Positions 7,830 to 15,850 of a stretch of DNA of 39,546 nt are shown in pieces. The stretch's first letter is position 1; every line of letters begins with the position of its first letter. Below the pieces are notes generated by a model. That model was not told the DNA's origin and searched no databases. It was given only the letters and a program-made list of their open reading frames with translations. The DNA comes from Planctomycetia bacterium. GTDB taxonomy: Bacteria > Planctomycetota > Planctomycetia > Pirellulales > UBA1268. The DNA lies in contig JAPLNR010000055.1 in assembly GCA_026401035.1 (NCBI GenBank), positions 1 to 39,546 on the forward strand. The letters are read 5' to 3'. The position numbers and the translations under genes are program-made.

Positions 7830-7868
7830 CTAAAAACCCACAAAAACAGCCGCGCGATGGGTTTTTAG
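7830..7868 (-). terminator. 11-bp inverted repeat, candidate terminator/attenuator between the second FabZ-like gene and the ACP gene
   Basis: CTAAAAACCCA (7830-7840) and TGGGTTTTTAG (7858-7868) are exact reverse complements around a 17-base loop. On the minus strand the first arm overlaps the TAA stop (7865-7867) of the upstream gene and the distal arm contains T5. The lower stem is A/T-rich and the loop is long, so it may be a partial terminator that sets the ratio of the two transcripts. Confidence 0.55.
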
Positions 7869-8455
7869 CGGGCGAGGGTCGCCGTGCCGACAGCCGGCAG
7901 GGCCGAGCCAGAGACCGGCGGCGACTGGGTCTGGGCCCCGTAGACCATGTGCCGCGGCCCGGTTCCCATGCGGGAGGTCGGGTGCAGCAGGGACCAGAGT
8001 TTCCGCATTTCCGAACGCACGCGGGCATCCACTGCCTCGCCATACGGTTGACGCTCCGCGAGGTTGTACCGCTCCAGCACGAGTCGAGCGGTCAGGCTCG
8101 TCCGCTCGCCGCTGGCGCTCGAAACGGTGCCGCTCGCCTTCACCTTGGTGGTCGTCTCGTCTTGTGAAAGCACCTCCGCGGTGACGGTGAGCACCCGGCC
8201 CGGCTCCACGAAATCACCATATTTCACGTTTTTCGCCGAACGCAGCACGACGATGCTGTGGGCGAAGTCCTCGCCGAGCCGGATCGTCCAGGCGGCTGCC
8301 TGCGTCATCGCCTCGAGCATCAGCACACCCGGCATCACCGGGAACCGCGGAAAATGGTCGGCCAGATACTCTTCCGAGAGGGTGAGCGTTTTAATGGCCG
8401 TGATGCTTTTACCCGGCTCAATGGCCACGACGCGGTCGAGCAGTGTGAAACGCAT
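7865..8455 (-). CDS. FabZ-like 3-hydroxyacyl-ACP dehydratase (second copy)
   Basis: I place the start at the ATG at 8455, giving 196 residues. The frame is open to 8719, but the extra 88 residues are arginine- and proline-rich, have no dehydratase character and lie in the divergent promoter region. DHFPRFPVMPGVLMLEAMTQ carries the catalytic His34 and Glu48 of FabZ. The usual Gly of H-F-P-G is replaced by Arg, a variation near the active-site tunnel. VKYGDFVEPGRVLTVTAEV is the second half of the hot-dog fold. A tail of roughly 50 residues after ARLVLERYNL is extra. It is the first gene of the fatty-acid module and divergent from hsp20. Confidence 0.86.
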   Translation of the reverse strand: MRFTLLDRVVAIEPGKSITAIKTLTLSEEYLADHFPRFPVMPGVLMLEAMTQAAAWTIRLGEDFAHSIVVLRSAKNVKYGDFVEPGRVLTVTAEVLSQDETTTKVKASGTVSSASGERTSLTARLVLERYNLAERQPYGEAVDARVRSEMRKLWSLLHPTSRMGTGPRHMVYGAQTQSPPVSGSALPAVGTATLAR

Positions 8456-8886
8456 AAGACGTCCGTTGCGATGAGAGTCACGTGCTGGCCAGCGGTCCCG
8501 CGCGGTGCTGCCACAAAGCACCGCAGGGATATGTCCGCCTGTCCTCGCCGGGGGCGAGTCCGTGCACGTCGAACGCAGTATATGGGTTCCGAACCTGCTC
8601 ACAACCGGCGCCGGCCGGCCGCCAGCACTTTTTTCCACTTCCGCCCGCCTGCCAGGCAACACGATCGGCTTAATCCCGCAAGTCTCGCGCACCGCGGCGG
8701 GCGCGAGCCCTTGCTGCACCAGGTTTCATGCCCGTGGCGGCGGCCGAAAACCGGCCACTTGCCTTTCTGCGCCTCCGCCGCGAATCATTCGCTGACGGAA
8801 GATCGAAGTCCGCACGTAGCCGGGCGTGACATGCCTGAAGTGCTGATTCCATGGCAAACGATTGGTGATTGATTGATCCACATCCA
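8456..8886. other. long divergent intergenic region, no gene supported
   Basis: This stretch separates the FabZ-like gene from hsp20. Small open frames exist on both strands, but none has a ribosome-binding site or a recognisable product. It must hold the two divergent promoters, which I cannot place with confidence. The section just before hsp20 (about 8860-8880) is a TGAT-rich run. Confidence 0.5.
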
Positions 8887-8912
8887 CGTTCTTTGAAAAG
8901 GAGCGATCCATG
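8887..8912 (+). promoter_or_regulatory. hairpin sequestering the hsp20 ribosome-binding site (candidate RNA thermometer)
   Basis: CGUUCUUU (8887-8894) can pair along its whole length with AAGGAGCG (8898-8905) across a three-base GAA loop. The eight pairs include two G-U wobbles. The right arm contains the Shine-Dalgarno AAGGAG, six bases before the ATG at 8910. A weak, wobble-containing stem over the Shine-Dalgarno is the layout of fourU/ROSE-type thermometers found upstream of hsp20 genes in other bacteria. Pairing is read from the sequence; temperature response is inferred. Confidence 0.55.
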
Positions 8913-9401
8913 AGTTTGATTCCTTTTCGCACGAAGCGGACCAGCGGCATGGACACCGGCAACCTGATGAGCCTGGGCGATTTCCGCAACGAGATGAACC
9001 GGCTCTTCGAGGGCTTCATGAGCCGCACGACGGCACTGGCGCCCTCGTGGTTCGAGACGATCGAGCCCGGTCAGTGGATGCCGACGATCGACCTGTCGGA
9101 GACCGACACCCAGATCCGCGTGCGGGCCGAGGTGCCGGGAATCGACCCGAAGGACGTCGACGTGAGCGTGTCGGGCGACCGGCTCGTGATTTCGGGCGAG
9201 AAGAAGTCGTCGTCGGAGACCAGCGGCGAGGGCTGGTCGCACTGCGAGAGCCACTCCGGCTCGTTCAGCCGCACGATCCCGCTGCCGGAGTCGGTCGATC
9301 CCTCGAAGGTGACGGCCAAGTATGACAAGGGCGTGCTGATGGTCGAGCTCACGAAGTCGCCATCGGCCACCTCCCGCAAGGTGCCGGTGCTGACCAAGTA
9401 A
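8910..9401 (+). CDS. small heat-shock protein, Hsp20/alpha-crystallin family
   Basis: This 163-residue ATP-independent holdase keeps unfolding proteins soluble. The N-terminal arm (residues 1-55, MSLIPFRTKR, then NEMNRLFEGFM) is followed by the alpha-crystallin domain, which opens with MPTIDLSETDTQIRVRAEVP. The domain includes PGIDPKDVDVSVSGDRLVISGEKK and ends with the typical YDKGVLMVELTKS, which keeps the G-V-L motif. The C-terminal RKVPVLTK contains a V-P-V version of the I-x-I motif used for oligomer assembly. A strong AAGGAG precedes the ATG and lies inside a hairpin described separately. The gene is monocistronic in appearance: 135 bases separate it from the next start. Confidence 0.95.
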   Translation: MSLIPFRTKRTSGMDTGNLMSLGDFRNEMNRLFEGFMSRTTALAPSWFETIEPGQWMPTIDLSETDTQIRVRAEVPGIDPKDVDVSVSGDRLVISGEKKSSSETSGEGWSHCESHSGSFSRTIPLPESVDPSKVTAKYDKGVLMVELTKSPSATSRKVPVLTK

Positions 9402-9536
9402 GCGGCGACTGGGATCGCCCGCGAAGCCGGCAGTGGCCTTCGCGGACGCTGCCAAAGCCTCGAGCCGAGCGGTTATGCTGTGGGGCCGCGGGGAGTAGTG
9501 CTCTCCGCGGCCCTACACGCTTTCAAGGGCACCCTC

Positions 9537-10358
9537 ATGCCGCTCGTGCTCGAACCTGCCGCCCCCGACGCCTTGTCGATCGACCTCGCCGGCATCGTGC
9601 CCGACCGGCTGGCCGAGCGCTCGACCGCCGAGATCGCCCGCCTCGAGATTTTCGCCGACGGACAGCCCGTCGAACTGGGCAGTCTCTTCCGGGTGCGTGG
9701 CGACTGCACCGACGGCCGGATCGAGTGCAACGGCGACTTCTCGCGGGTGCATCGCCTGGCGGCCGCCATGGTCGCCGGCGAGATGATCGTGCGGGGCAGC
9801 GTCGGGCGGCACGCCGGCGCGGGCATGCGTGGCGGTCGCTTCTTGGTGAGCGGCGATGCCGGCGACTGGCTCGCCGCCGAAATGACCGGTGGCACCATCC
9901 GCATCGGCGGCCGGACCGGCGACAATGCGGCAGCGGCTCTGCCGGGCTGCGAGACGGGCATGCGGGGCGGGCTCGTGATGGTCGCCGGCGACGCCGGCTG
10001 TCTGGCCGGCGCGCGGATGCGGCGCGGCCTGCTTGCCATCGGCGGCGACTGCGGCGACGGAGCGGCCTTCGAACTGCGGGCGGGCACGGTGCTCGTGGCC
10101 GGGGCGACCGGGCCGCGGGCAGGACTGGGCATGAGGCGGGGCTCGCTGATCGCCGGCGGGCTGCAGCCGGCGGTGCCGCCGACATTCCGCCGCGGCGCAG
10201 CCTGGGCCCCCACCTTCCTGCAACTCCTCGCCGGACGGCTCCAGAACGCGGGTTTCCTGCCGGGCGGCCGGGATTGCCGGTCCTTTCTCGGTGGCATCTG
10301 GCAGCAGTGGCACGGCGACCTGCTGGCCGGCGGCCGCGGTGAGATTTTCCACCGCTAG
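9537..10358 (+). CDS. fhcC: formylmethanofuran dehydrogenase subunit C-like protein (FhcC/FwdC)
   Basis: I start at the ATG at 9537 (MPLVLEPAAPDALSIDL, 273 residues); the frame is open to 9480 but the extension is not conserved-looking. The middle is a right-handed beta-helix built from G-x-x-G-x-x-x-G-x-x-M-x-x-G units (GSVGRHAGAGMRGG, GDAGDWLAAEMTGG, GRTGDNAAAALPG, GDAGCLAGARMRRG, GATGPRAGLGMRRG). This is the hallmark of FwdC/FhcC and the related GXGXG domain of glutamate synthase. The lead-in (LEIFADGQPVELGSLFRVRG) also fits FhcC, where Fhc acts with tetrahydromethanopterin C1 carriers. Planctomycetes are known to carry such C1 genes scattered over the genome, and no fhcA, B or D gene is in this window. 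A GXGXG protein of another role is the alternative. Confidence 0.82.
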   Translation: MPLVLEPAAPDALSIDLAGIVPDRLAERSTAEIARLEIFADGQPVELGSLFRVRGDCTDGRIECNGDFSRVHRLAAAMVAGEMIVRGSVGRHAGAGMRGGRFLVSGDAGDWLAAEMTGGTIRIGGRTGDNAAAALPGCETGMRGGLVMVAGDAGCLAGARMRRGLLAIGGDCGDGAAFELRAGTVLVAGATGPRAGLGMRRGSLIAGGLQPAVPPTFRRGAAWAPTFLQLLAGRLQNAGFLPGGRDCRSFLGGIWQQWHGDLLAGGRGEIFHR

Positions 10359-10360
10359 AG

Positions 10361-10382
10361 CCGTGGATCGCTTTTTCCACGG
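10361..10382 (+). terminator. hairpin after fhcC, candidate terminator
   Basis: CCGTGGA (10361-10367) pairs with TCCACGG (10376-10382) across an eight-base T-rich loop, two bases beyond the fhcC stop codon. No U tract follows, so termination efficiency is uncertain. Confidence 0.45.
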
Positions 10383-10496
10383 GCATTTATCCGCCCCCGC
10401 TTTTTCGGACACCGGCTTTCGGCTACTCTTTGGGGCTCCCGCCAACCGGCGGTGACCGTTTCTCATTCAGCCCCGCGTTCCAGCGAATCATCCGCT

Positions 10497-10865
10497 ATGC
10501 CCACGATCAGCCAGCTTGTCCGCAGCCGCCGCCGCCCCAAGCGGAAATTCTCCAAGTCGCCCGTGCTCGACCGCTGCCCGCAAAAGCGCGGTGTCTGCCT
10601 GCAGGTCCGCACGATGACGCCGAAGAAGCCGAACTCGGCCCTGCGAAAGATTGCCCGCGTGCGGCTTTCGAACCAGAAGGAAGTGACGGTCTACATTCCA
10701 GGCGAAGGCCACAACCTGCAGGAGCACTCGATCGTGCTCGTTCGCGGCGGCCGTGTCCGCGATCTGCCGGGTGTTCGTTACCACATCGTCCGCGGCGCTC
10801 TCGACACGCTCGGTGTTCAGGGCCGCAAGCAGTCACGCAGTCTTTACGGCGCCAAGAAGGGTTAG
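10497..10865 (+). CDS. rpsL: 30S ribosomal protein S12
   Basis: This is the 122-residue S12 protein of the decoding centre. The start is the ATG at 10497 ([20 protein letters not shown]); the in-frame extension upstream is not S12 sequence. Diagnostic stretches are [20 protein letters not shown] with K-K-P-N-S-A-L-R-K, then [20 protein letters not shown] and [17 protein letters not shown]. The residues linked to streptomycin response are wild-type-like: Lys in TPKKPNSA and Lys/Arg in [11 protein letters not shown]. It is followed by rpsG after 18 bases, as in the str operon, but fusA and tuf do not follow. Confidence 0.98.
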   Translation: MPTISQLVRSRRRPKRKFSKSPVLDRCPQKRGVCLQVRTMTPKKPNSALRKIARVRLSNQKEVTVYIPGEGHNLQEHSIVLVRGGRVRDLPGVRYHIVRGALDTLGVQGRKQSRSLYGAKKG

Positions 10866-10883
10866 TACTGAAACAGCAAAGCC

Positions 10884-11354
10884 ATGGGAAAAATCACCTC
10901 CAGCCGCGAGCAGCTCATCCCCGATCCCCTCTTCGGATCGCTCCTCGCCAGCAAATTCATCAACTGCCTCATGTATGACGGCAAGAAGAGCGTCGCCCAG
11001 CAGGTCTTCTACAAGGCGATGGAAATCGTCGCCCAGAAGGTGACCGACGTCGAGCCGATCGAGGTCTTCAACCGGGCACTCGACAACGTCAAGCCGTCGG
11101 TCGAAGTGCGTTCCAAGCGCGTGGGTGGTGCGGCCTATCAGGTGCCGATGCAGGTCAATCGCAACCGCCAGCAGTCGCTCGGCATCCGTTGGATGCTGCA
11201 GGCTGTTCGCGAGAAGAAGGGCCGTGGCACGCACGAAAAGCTCGCTGAAGAAATCATTGCGGCCTACAAGCGTGAAGGCGCGGCAGTCACGAAGCGTGAC
11301 AACGTGCACCGCATGGCGGATGCGAACAAGGCGTTTGCCCACTTCGCCTGGTAA
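10884..11354 (+). CDS. rpsG: 30S ribosomal protein S7
   Basis: This is the 156-residue S7 protein, which organises the 3' major (head) domain of 16S rRNA. Characteristic segments are [77 protein letters not shown] and the C-terminal [20 protein letters not shown] followed by KAFAHFAW. The length is that of bacterial S7. It is co-oriented with rpsL at 18 bases and is the last gene before the convergent sppA, so the usual str-operon partner fusA is missing here. Confidence 0.98.
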   Translation: MGKITSSREQLIPDPLFGSLLASKFINCLMYDGKKSVAQQVFYKAMEIVAQKVTDVEPIEVFNRALDNVKPSVEVRSKRVGGAAYQVPMQVNRNRQQSLGIRWMLQAVREKKGRGTHEKLAEEIIAAYKREGAAVTKRDNVHRMADANKAFAHFAW

Positions 11355-11395
11355 TCGTCCTGCGTCAGGGACCAGTCATCGGCAGAGTTGCTGGG

Positions 11396-11434
11396 TGACC
11401 TGATCCCGCTGACCAGCTGACCAGCTGATCCGCG
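11396..11434. repeat. short run of 8-bp tandem units between rpsG and sppA
   Basis: GACCAGCT occurs twice in a row (11411-11418, 11419-11426), followed by GATCCGCG and preceded by GACCTGAT. The 8-base period recalls the larger octamer array at 33733-33788. It lies between two convergent genes. Confidence 0.5.
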
Positions 11435-11449
11435 GCCGTTTGGTGGCGA

Positions 11450-13390
11450 TCAGCGGACTTTCACTTGGGCGGGCAGGAGCAGGAGCGGACGGCCCGACGA
11501 GAGCAACGTCAGGGCCTCGACGTGGCCGGCGAGCATCTTGAAGCCGGAGAGATGCCCGAACCGCGCGAACAGCGCGGCTTCGGCCACGGGCTGCGCCGCC
11601 CCCTGCATGCCGAAGAGGTCGTCGAAGAGTCCGCGGGGCTCCGGGAGCAGGAGCCGCTCGACCTCCTCGTCGTCCTCGATGCCGGCGAGCTTCTTCGCCA
11701 CGTCGATCGCGTCGTCGAGCGTGCCCAGCTGGTCGACGAGTCCGGCCTCCTTCGCCATCCGGCCGGTAAACACGCGGCCTTCGGCGAGCGTGGCCACTTT
11801 CTCCAGGTCGAGTTTGCGGCCCGTCGCCACCTTCGAGGTAAAGAGTCGGTAGACGTCCTTCATGGTGGCGAGAAATGCCGCCCGCTCGTCGACGGTGAAC
11901 GGTGTCTGCATCGAAAGCCAGCCGGCGTTGCGGCCCTTGCTGACGACGTCGGTATGCACACCAAAGCGTTCGAGCGCGCCGCCGACGGCGATCTTCCCGC
12001 CCACCACGCCGATCGATCCGGTGAGCGTGCCGGGAGCCGCCACGATCCGGTCGGCCGCCACGGCGATGTAGTAGCCGCCGCTGGCCGCGGTGTCGGAGAG
12101 GCTCGCGACGACGGGCTTCTTCGTACGCTCCGCCTCCCGCCAGATGAGATCGCTGGCGAGGGCCGAGCCGCCGGGCGAGTCGATCCGCAGCACGATCGCC
12201 GCCACCTTGTCGTTTTTGGCGGCATCCCGGATCGCCTTGATCACGGTGTCGCTGCCGGCCGAGCCGCCGGCCAGGAGATCGTCACTGCCCTTCCCCTCCT
12301 TGATCTCGCCGGTCACATGCACGATCGCGACCTGCTTTTCCTTGCCTGACGAGGCATCCTGTTTCTGCCCCGAAAGCATTTCGACGAGTTTCACGAGCCC
12401 GCCGATTCCGGAGAAATCGTTGTCGATCTTCCCCTCCGCGTAGTCGCGGGCGATCTTCGGATCCTCGAGCCGGGTCTTCTTTGCCAGCGCTTCGGCCACC
12501 TCGTCCTCGTAGCCGACAGCGTCGATCAATTTCGCCTCCCGGGCGGCCTCGGGCGTGAACACACCGGTGTCGATCAACTCGCGAACCCGCTCGGCCGACA
12601 GCATGCGGTCGGCGACGATCCGCTCGACAAGCTGTTCGAAGAGATCGCCGATGAAGCTCTCGTACTGGGCCCGGAGCTGCGGGCTCATCGTCGTCCGCGT
12701 GAGCGGCTCCCCCGCCCCCTTGAATTCGCCCACCTGGAGAATCTCGGCCTCGACACCGAGCTTGTCGAGCATCCCTTTGAAAAACGTCACCTCGGCCCGC
12801 ACGCCGGTGATTTCGAGCGTGGCGGCGGGGGGCATCGTGATCGTGTCGCAGGCCAGCGCCACCAGGTAGTGCACCGGCTCGGAGCCGACGAGATGCGCGG
12901 CCACGGGCTTGCCGGCCTTCCGTACCCGCGCGATCGCGGCCCGCAGTTCCTCCGCCCGTGCCCGGCCGAGGTCCGGCGACTCGATCGAGAGCAGCACACC
13001 CTTCACGCGGCTGTCGTCGGCGGCTTTGTCGAGCCGCTCGATGATCCTGTGCAGGTGGGGGGAGACGTCGGCCAGCAGCCCGGCCTGCCCGACGCCGTCG
13101 GGTATCTTTCCGGCCAATTTGAAATGCGCGATCATCGCCGTCGATTTCTTGCGGGCTGGCTTTTCCGCCGACTTCGCGGCCGGTTTTTCCGCCGGCTGCT
13201 TGCCTGCCTCCCCGGCGACGGCCGAGTCGCTCGATTCGCCCACTTCCGGCTCGGCAACGGCCGACGCCTGACCGAAGCTGCGGTCACACGGCACCGCCAG
13301 CACGGCAACCAGCGGCAGAAACAGGACGAACTTTTGCAGGCTGCGAGCACAACCGCTGAGAAATCCTGCGGAAAACATGGTGCGGAGCAT
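11450..13390 (-). CDS. sppA: signal peptide peptidase SppA, long (tandem S49) type
   Basis: The product is 646 residues, the 67K-type SppA with two S49 domains. An N-terminal hydrophobic segment (about residues 19-35, LQKFVLFLPLVAVLAVP) anchors it. A low-complexity Ala/Lys/Glu linker (41-85) follows. In the N-terminal domain Lys224 within LQVGEFKGAGEPLTR is the catalytic base, as Lys209 in E. coli. In the C-terminal domain Ser437 of SDTAASGGYYIAVAADRI is the nucleophile. RIDSPGGSALASDLIW and GTLTGSIGVVGGKI are further S49 motifs. The enzyme degrades leftover signal peptides in the membrane. The gene is convergent with rpsG and divergent from lexA (207 bases). Start by length and signal; GGAG is 12 bases upstream. 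Confidence 0.94.
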   Translation of the reverse strand: MLRTMFSAGFLSGCARSLQKFVLFLPLVAVLAVPCDRSFGQASAVAEPEVGESSDSAVAGEAGKQPAEKPAAKSAEKPARKKSTAMIAHFKLAGKIPDGVGQAGLLADVSPHLHRIIERLDKAADDSRVKGVLLSIESPDLGRARAEELRAAIARVRKAGKPVAAHLVGSEPVHYLVALACDTITMPPAATLEITGVRAEVTFFKGMLDKLGVEAEILQVGEFKGAGEPLTRTTMSPQLRAQYESFIGDLFEQLVERIVADRMLSAERVRELIDTGVFTPEAAREAKLIDAVGYEDEVAEALAKKTRLEDPKIARDYAEGKIDNDFSGIGGLVKLVEMLSGQKQDASSGKEKQVAIVHVTGEIKEGKGSDDLLAGGSAGSDTVIKAIRDAAKNDKVAAIVLRIDSPGGSALASDLIWREAERTKKPVVASLSDTAASGGYYIAVAADRIVAAPGTLTGSIGVVGGKIAVGGALERFGVHTDVVSKGRNAGWLSMQTPFTVDERAAFLATMKDVYRLFTSKVATGRKLDLEKVATLAEGRVFTGRMAKEAGLVDQLGTLDDAIDVAKKLAGIEDDEEVERLLLPEPRGLFDDLFGMQGAAQPVAEAALFARFGHLSGFKMLAGHVEALTLLSSGRPLLLLPAQVKVR

Positions 13391-13496
13391 GGGATCGTGG
13401 TCTCCGAAAGGGTGGCTGTGACGACATCAGTTTAGCCGAAGCGGCTGCCGGGGGACCCCTCCTGCAGAATCCGCTTGTGAAAAAAAACTGCTGGGC

Positions 13497-13524
13497 TTGT
13501 CATTGAACGGCCGTATAGTAAGAT
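13497..13524 (+). promoter_or_regulatory. weak candidate promoter of lexA
   Basis: TTGTCA (13497-13502) and TAAGAT (13519-13524) are separated by 16 bases, about 75 bases before the lexA ATG. I could not identify a convincing LexA-binding palindrome, partly because the planctomycete box is not known to me. Confidence 0.3.
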
Positions 13525-13597
13525 ACCGGCGTCCACCCAAATCCCCAGACCCAACCCCACACTCTTTTCGAGCGGCACTGCCGTCCGCCAAACAATC

Positions 13598-14347
13598 ATG
13601 CCCAAAGCCATCGCCCCCAAAAATACCCCGCGGAAGAAGCCAGCCCGTACCGTGAGCCGCCGCACGAAAACCAGCCCCGTGGCCTCCCGGAATGCGAAGC
13701 ATGCGGCGCTGGGCGGCCTGCTCCCGCTCACGGCGTCGGCGGAGGAAGAGGGTGGTGGCGATGCTCCAACCGAACGGCAGTTGGAGATCTACGCGTTTAT
13801 CCGCGACAAGATCCATTCCCGCGGCTTCGGTCCGACGGTCCGTGAGATCGGCCTGGCGTTCAAGATCCGTTCGCCCAACGGCGTGGTCTGCCATCTCAAG
13901 GCACTCGAGCGCAAGGGACTGATTACGCGGGGTCGCAACATGTCGCGGGCCATCGAACTGGTCATGGAGCCCGCCCATCTGCGCGGTCTGCCGATGGCTG
14001 GCTGGGTGGCGGCGGGCACGCTGCGGGCCGCAGAGGAGCAGAAAGAGCGGATCGATTTCGAGGAACTCTTCAACCGCGACAACCACTTTGTGCTGAAAGT
14101 GATGGGCGATTCGATGATCGACGCGCAAATTGCCGATGGCGACTGGGTGGTGATCCAGAAGAAGCAGACTGCCCACTCGGGCGACATCGTCGTGGCCCAG
14201 ACGGAAGACGGCGAAGCGACACTCAAGCAGTGGTTTCCGGAGCGGGATCGCATCCGGCTACAGCCGGCCAATGCCTCGATGAAGCCGATCTACGTGAAAA
14301 ACGCCCGCGTGCTCGGCGTGCTCGTCGGCGTCGTCCGAAAAACGTAG
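13598..14347 (+). CDS. lexA: LexA repressor (SOS response, S24 autoprotease)
   Basis: The product is 249 residues, about 45-50 longer than typical LexA because of a basic, low-complexity N-terminal extension (residues 1-55, MPKAIAPKNTPRKKPARTVS). The winged-helix DNA-binding domain follows (PTERQLEIYAFIRDKIHSRG, then GPTVREIGLAFKIRSPNGVV and LKALERKGLITR). The autocleavage Ala139-Gly140 lies in GWVAAGTL. The catalytic dyad is Ser172 (MGDSMID) and Lys210 (GEATLKQW). RecA filaments trigger this self-cleavage after DNA damage. It lies divergent from sppA and convergent with the response-regulator gene. The stop TAG is part of the TAGGAC repeat. The extension could be a start error, but no better start with a ribosome-binding site is seen. 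Confidence 0.95.
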   Translation: MPKAIAPKNTPRKKPARTVSRRTKTSPVASRNAKHAALGGLLPLTASAEEEGGGDAPTERQLEIYAFIRDKIHSRGFGPTVREIGLAFKIRSPNGVVCHLKALERKGLITRGRNMSRAIELVMEPAHLRGLPMAGWVAAGTLRAAEEQKERIDFEELFNRDNHFVLKVMGDSMIDAQIADGDWVVIQKKQTAHSGDIVVAQTEDGEATLKQWFPERDRIRLQPANASMKPIYVKNARVLGVLVGVVRKT

Positions 14348-14365
14348 GACGGGCTTCAGCCTGTC
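14344..14365 (+). repeat. single copy of the TAGGAC repeat, supplying the lexA stop codon
   Basis: The 22 bases differ from the arms at 3108-3162 by one change (TAGGACGGGCTTCAGCCTG). The TAG at 14345-14347 ends lexA. ATG follows the repeat directly, as it does in the copies at 3108-3130 and 17661-17682. Confidence 0.85.
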
Positions 14366-14397
14366 ATGTGTTCCACCGGCAGGCTGCCGGCTCACCG

Positions 14398-15846
14398 TCA
14401 CGCCGACCGCTCAGTGGCACCCTCGTGTAGTTGATGCAGCTTGTTGTAGAGCGTCTTCAGGCTGATGCCGAGTTCCTCGGCGGTGCGGACCTTGTTGCCG
14501 TGATTCCGCTCGAGTCCTTCGATAATCGCCCGCATTTCAAGTTCTCGCAGGCTGACGGGCTTCTTTGCTGAAACCAGCGACGGCGACGGTACCGCCGGTG
14601 TGGGAGCACTCTGAACGGGGGCAACGCTCGCGGAGGGCTGCATGGGCAGGGGCGCAGGCAGGGTTGCAGGCCGGGGCTTGAGCCCCCCCAGACGTGCCGG
14701 GAGGTGCCCCACCGACAGCGGCAGTTCGTCGCAGAGCACCAGCGCATGCTCGATCACGTTTGCCAGTTCGCGGATGTTGCCGGGCCACTGATGGGCCGCG
14801 AGGGCCCCAAACACCTCGGCATCGGCCACAACCGCCTCCGGCGGCGCGTGCGGCCGCGACTTCCGCACGAAATGCTGCACGAGCGCCGGCAGATCCTCGA
14901 GCCTCTCGCGGAGCGGCGGAATCGCCACCTCGAACGTGTTGATCCGAAAGAGCAGATCCTCGCGGAAGGTGCCGGCCGCCACCATCTCCTCGAGCGAGCG
15001 ATGGGTGGCGCAGACCACCCGCACGTCGACCGTGATCGGATGACTGTCGCCCACGCGGCGGATCTCGCCGCTCTCGAGCGCCCGCAGGAGCCGGGGCTGC
15101 AGCGACTTGGGCAGTTCGCCGATCTCATCGAGAAAGAGCGTGCCGCCGTCCGCCACCTCGAAGAGGCCGGCCCGATGCTCTTCGGCGCCGGTGAAGGCCC
15201 CCTTGCGGTGTCCAAAGAGTTCGCTTTCCACGAGGTGCTCGGGCAATGCGCCGCAGTTCACGGCCACGAGCGGCCCGGCCACCCGCCGGCTGCCCTCGTG
15301 AATCGCCCGGGCCACGAGTTCCTTGCCGGTGCCCGTCTCGCCGCGGATGAGAACATTGGATTCACTGGCGGCGATCCGCGCGACGAGCCGTTTCACCCGA
15401 TCGAGGGCGGCCGAATCGCCGACGAGTTGCGTGGCTCCCTCCGCGCGGCGAACGCGGCCCTCGAGCGCCCGCAGCCGGGCGTTCAACTCCCGCTTCTTCC
15501 GGACGCGCTCGAGCACGGCCTGAATGTCAGCCAGCTTGCAGGGCTTGGTGAGATAGTCGAACACGCCCTGGCGCACGGCAGCGACGGCGCTTTCGAGCGA
15601 CGACTTGCCGGTGATGATCACGGTTTCCGTGTCGGGGGATGTCTCACGGACCCGCGTGATGACATCGAGTCCGCCGATCCCCGGCATGTCGAGATCGACG
15701 ATCACACAGTCGTAGGCAGTGCGATCGAGCGCGGCGAGCGCCGTGCGGCCGTCGGGGCAGACGGTTGCCTCGTGCCCGAGTCTGGGCAACTCGATCCGCA
15801 TCAGTTCCTGGATCGAGCTCTCGTCGTCCGCGAATAGGATTCGCAT
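14398..15846 (-). CDS. sigma-54-dependent response regulator (NtrC/AtoC type)
   Basis: This 482-residue protein has three domains. The receiver (1-115) has Asp6-Asp7, the phosphorylatable Asp51 in VIVDLDMPG and Lys101 in YLTKPCK. The AAA+ ATPase (about 138-375) has Walker A GETGTGKE at 169-176, the sigma-54 contact loop GAFTGA at 216-221, Walker [12 protein letters not shown], and [16 protein letters not shown] near its end. A Pro/Ala-rich linker leads to the Fis-type helix-turn-helix (about 435-475, [19 protein letters not shown]). It opens sigma-54 promoters when phosphorylated. The ATG at 15846 is four bases beyond the kinase stop codon, so the kinase at 15851-17560 is its partner. Regulated genes are unknown; neither of the two sigma-54 promoters found lies close to it. 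Confidence 0.95.
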   Translation of the reverse strand: MRILFADDESSIQELMRIELPRLGHEATVCPDGRTALAALDRTAYDCVIVDLDMPGIGGLDVITRVRETSPDTETVIITGKSSLESAVAAVRQGVFDYLTKPCKLADIQAVLERVRKKRELNARLRALEGRVRRAEGATQLVGDSAALDRVKRLVARIAASESNVLIRGETGTGKELVARAIHEGSRRVAGPLVAVNCGALPEHLVESELFGHRKGAFTGAEEHRAGLFEVADGGTLFLDEIGELPKSLQPRLLRALESGEIRRVGDSHPITVDVRVVCATHRSLEEMVAAGTFREDLLFRINTFEVAIPPLRERLEDLPALVQHFVRKSRPHAPPEAVVADAEVFGALAAHQWPGNIRELANVIEHALVLCDELPLSVGHLPARLGGLKPRPATLPAPLPMQPSASVAPVQSAPTPAVPSPSLVSAKKPVSLRELEMRAIIEGLERNHGNKVRTAEELGISLKTLYNKLHQLHEGATERSA

Positions 15847-15850
15847 TGGC

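Noticed and set aside
8456..8719. An 88-residue N-terminal extension of the second FabZ-like protein
   Set aside because: No family similarity, Arg/Pro-rich, and it would occupy the promoter region shared with hsp20.
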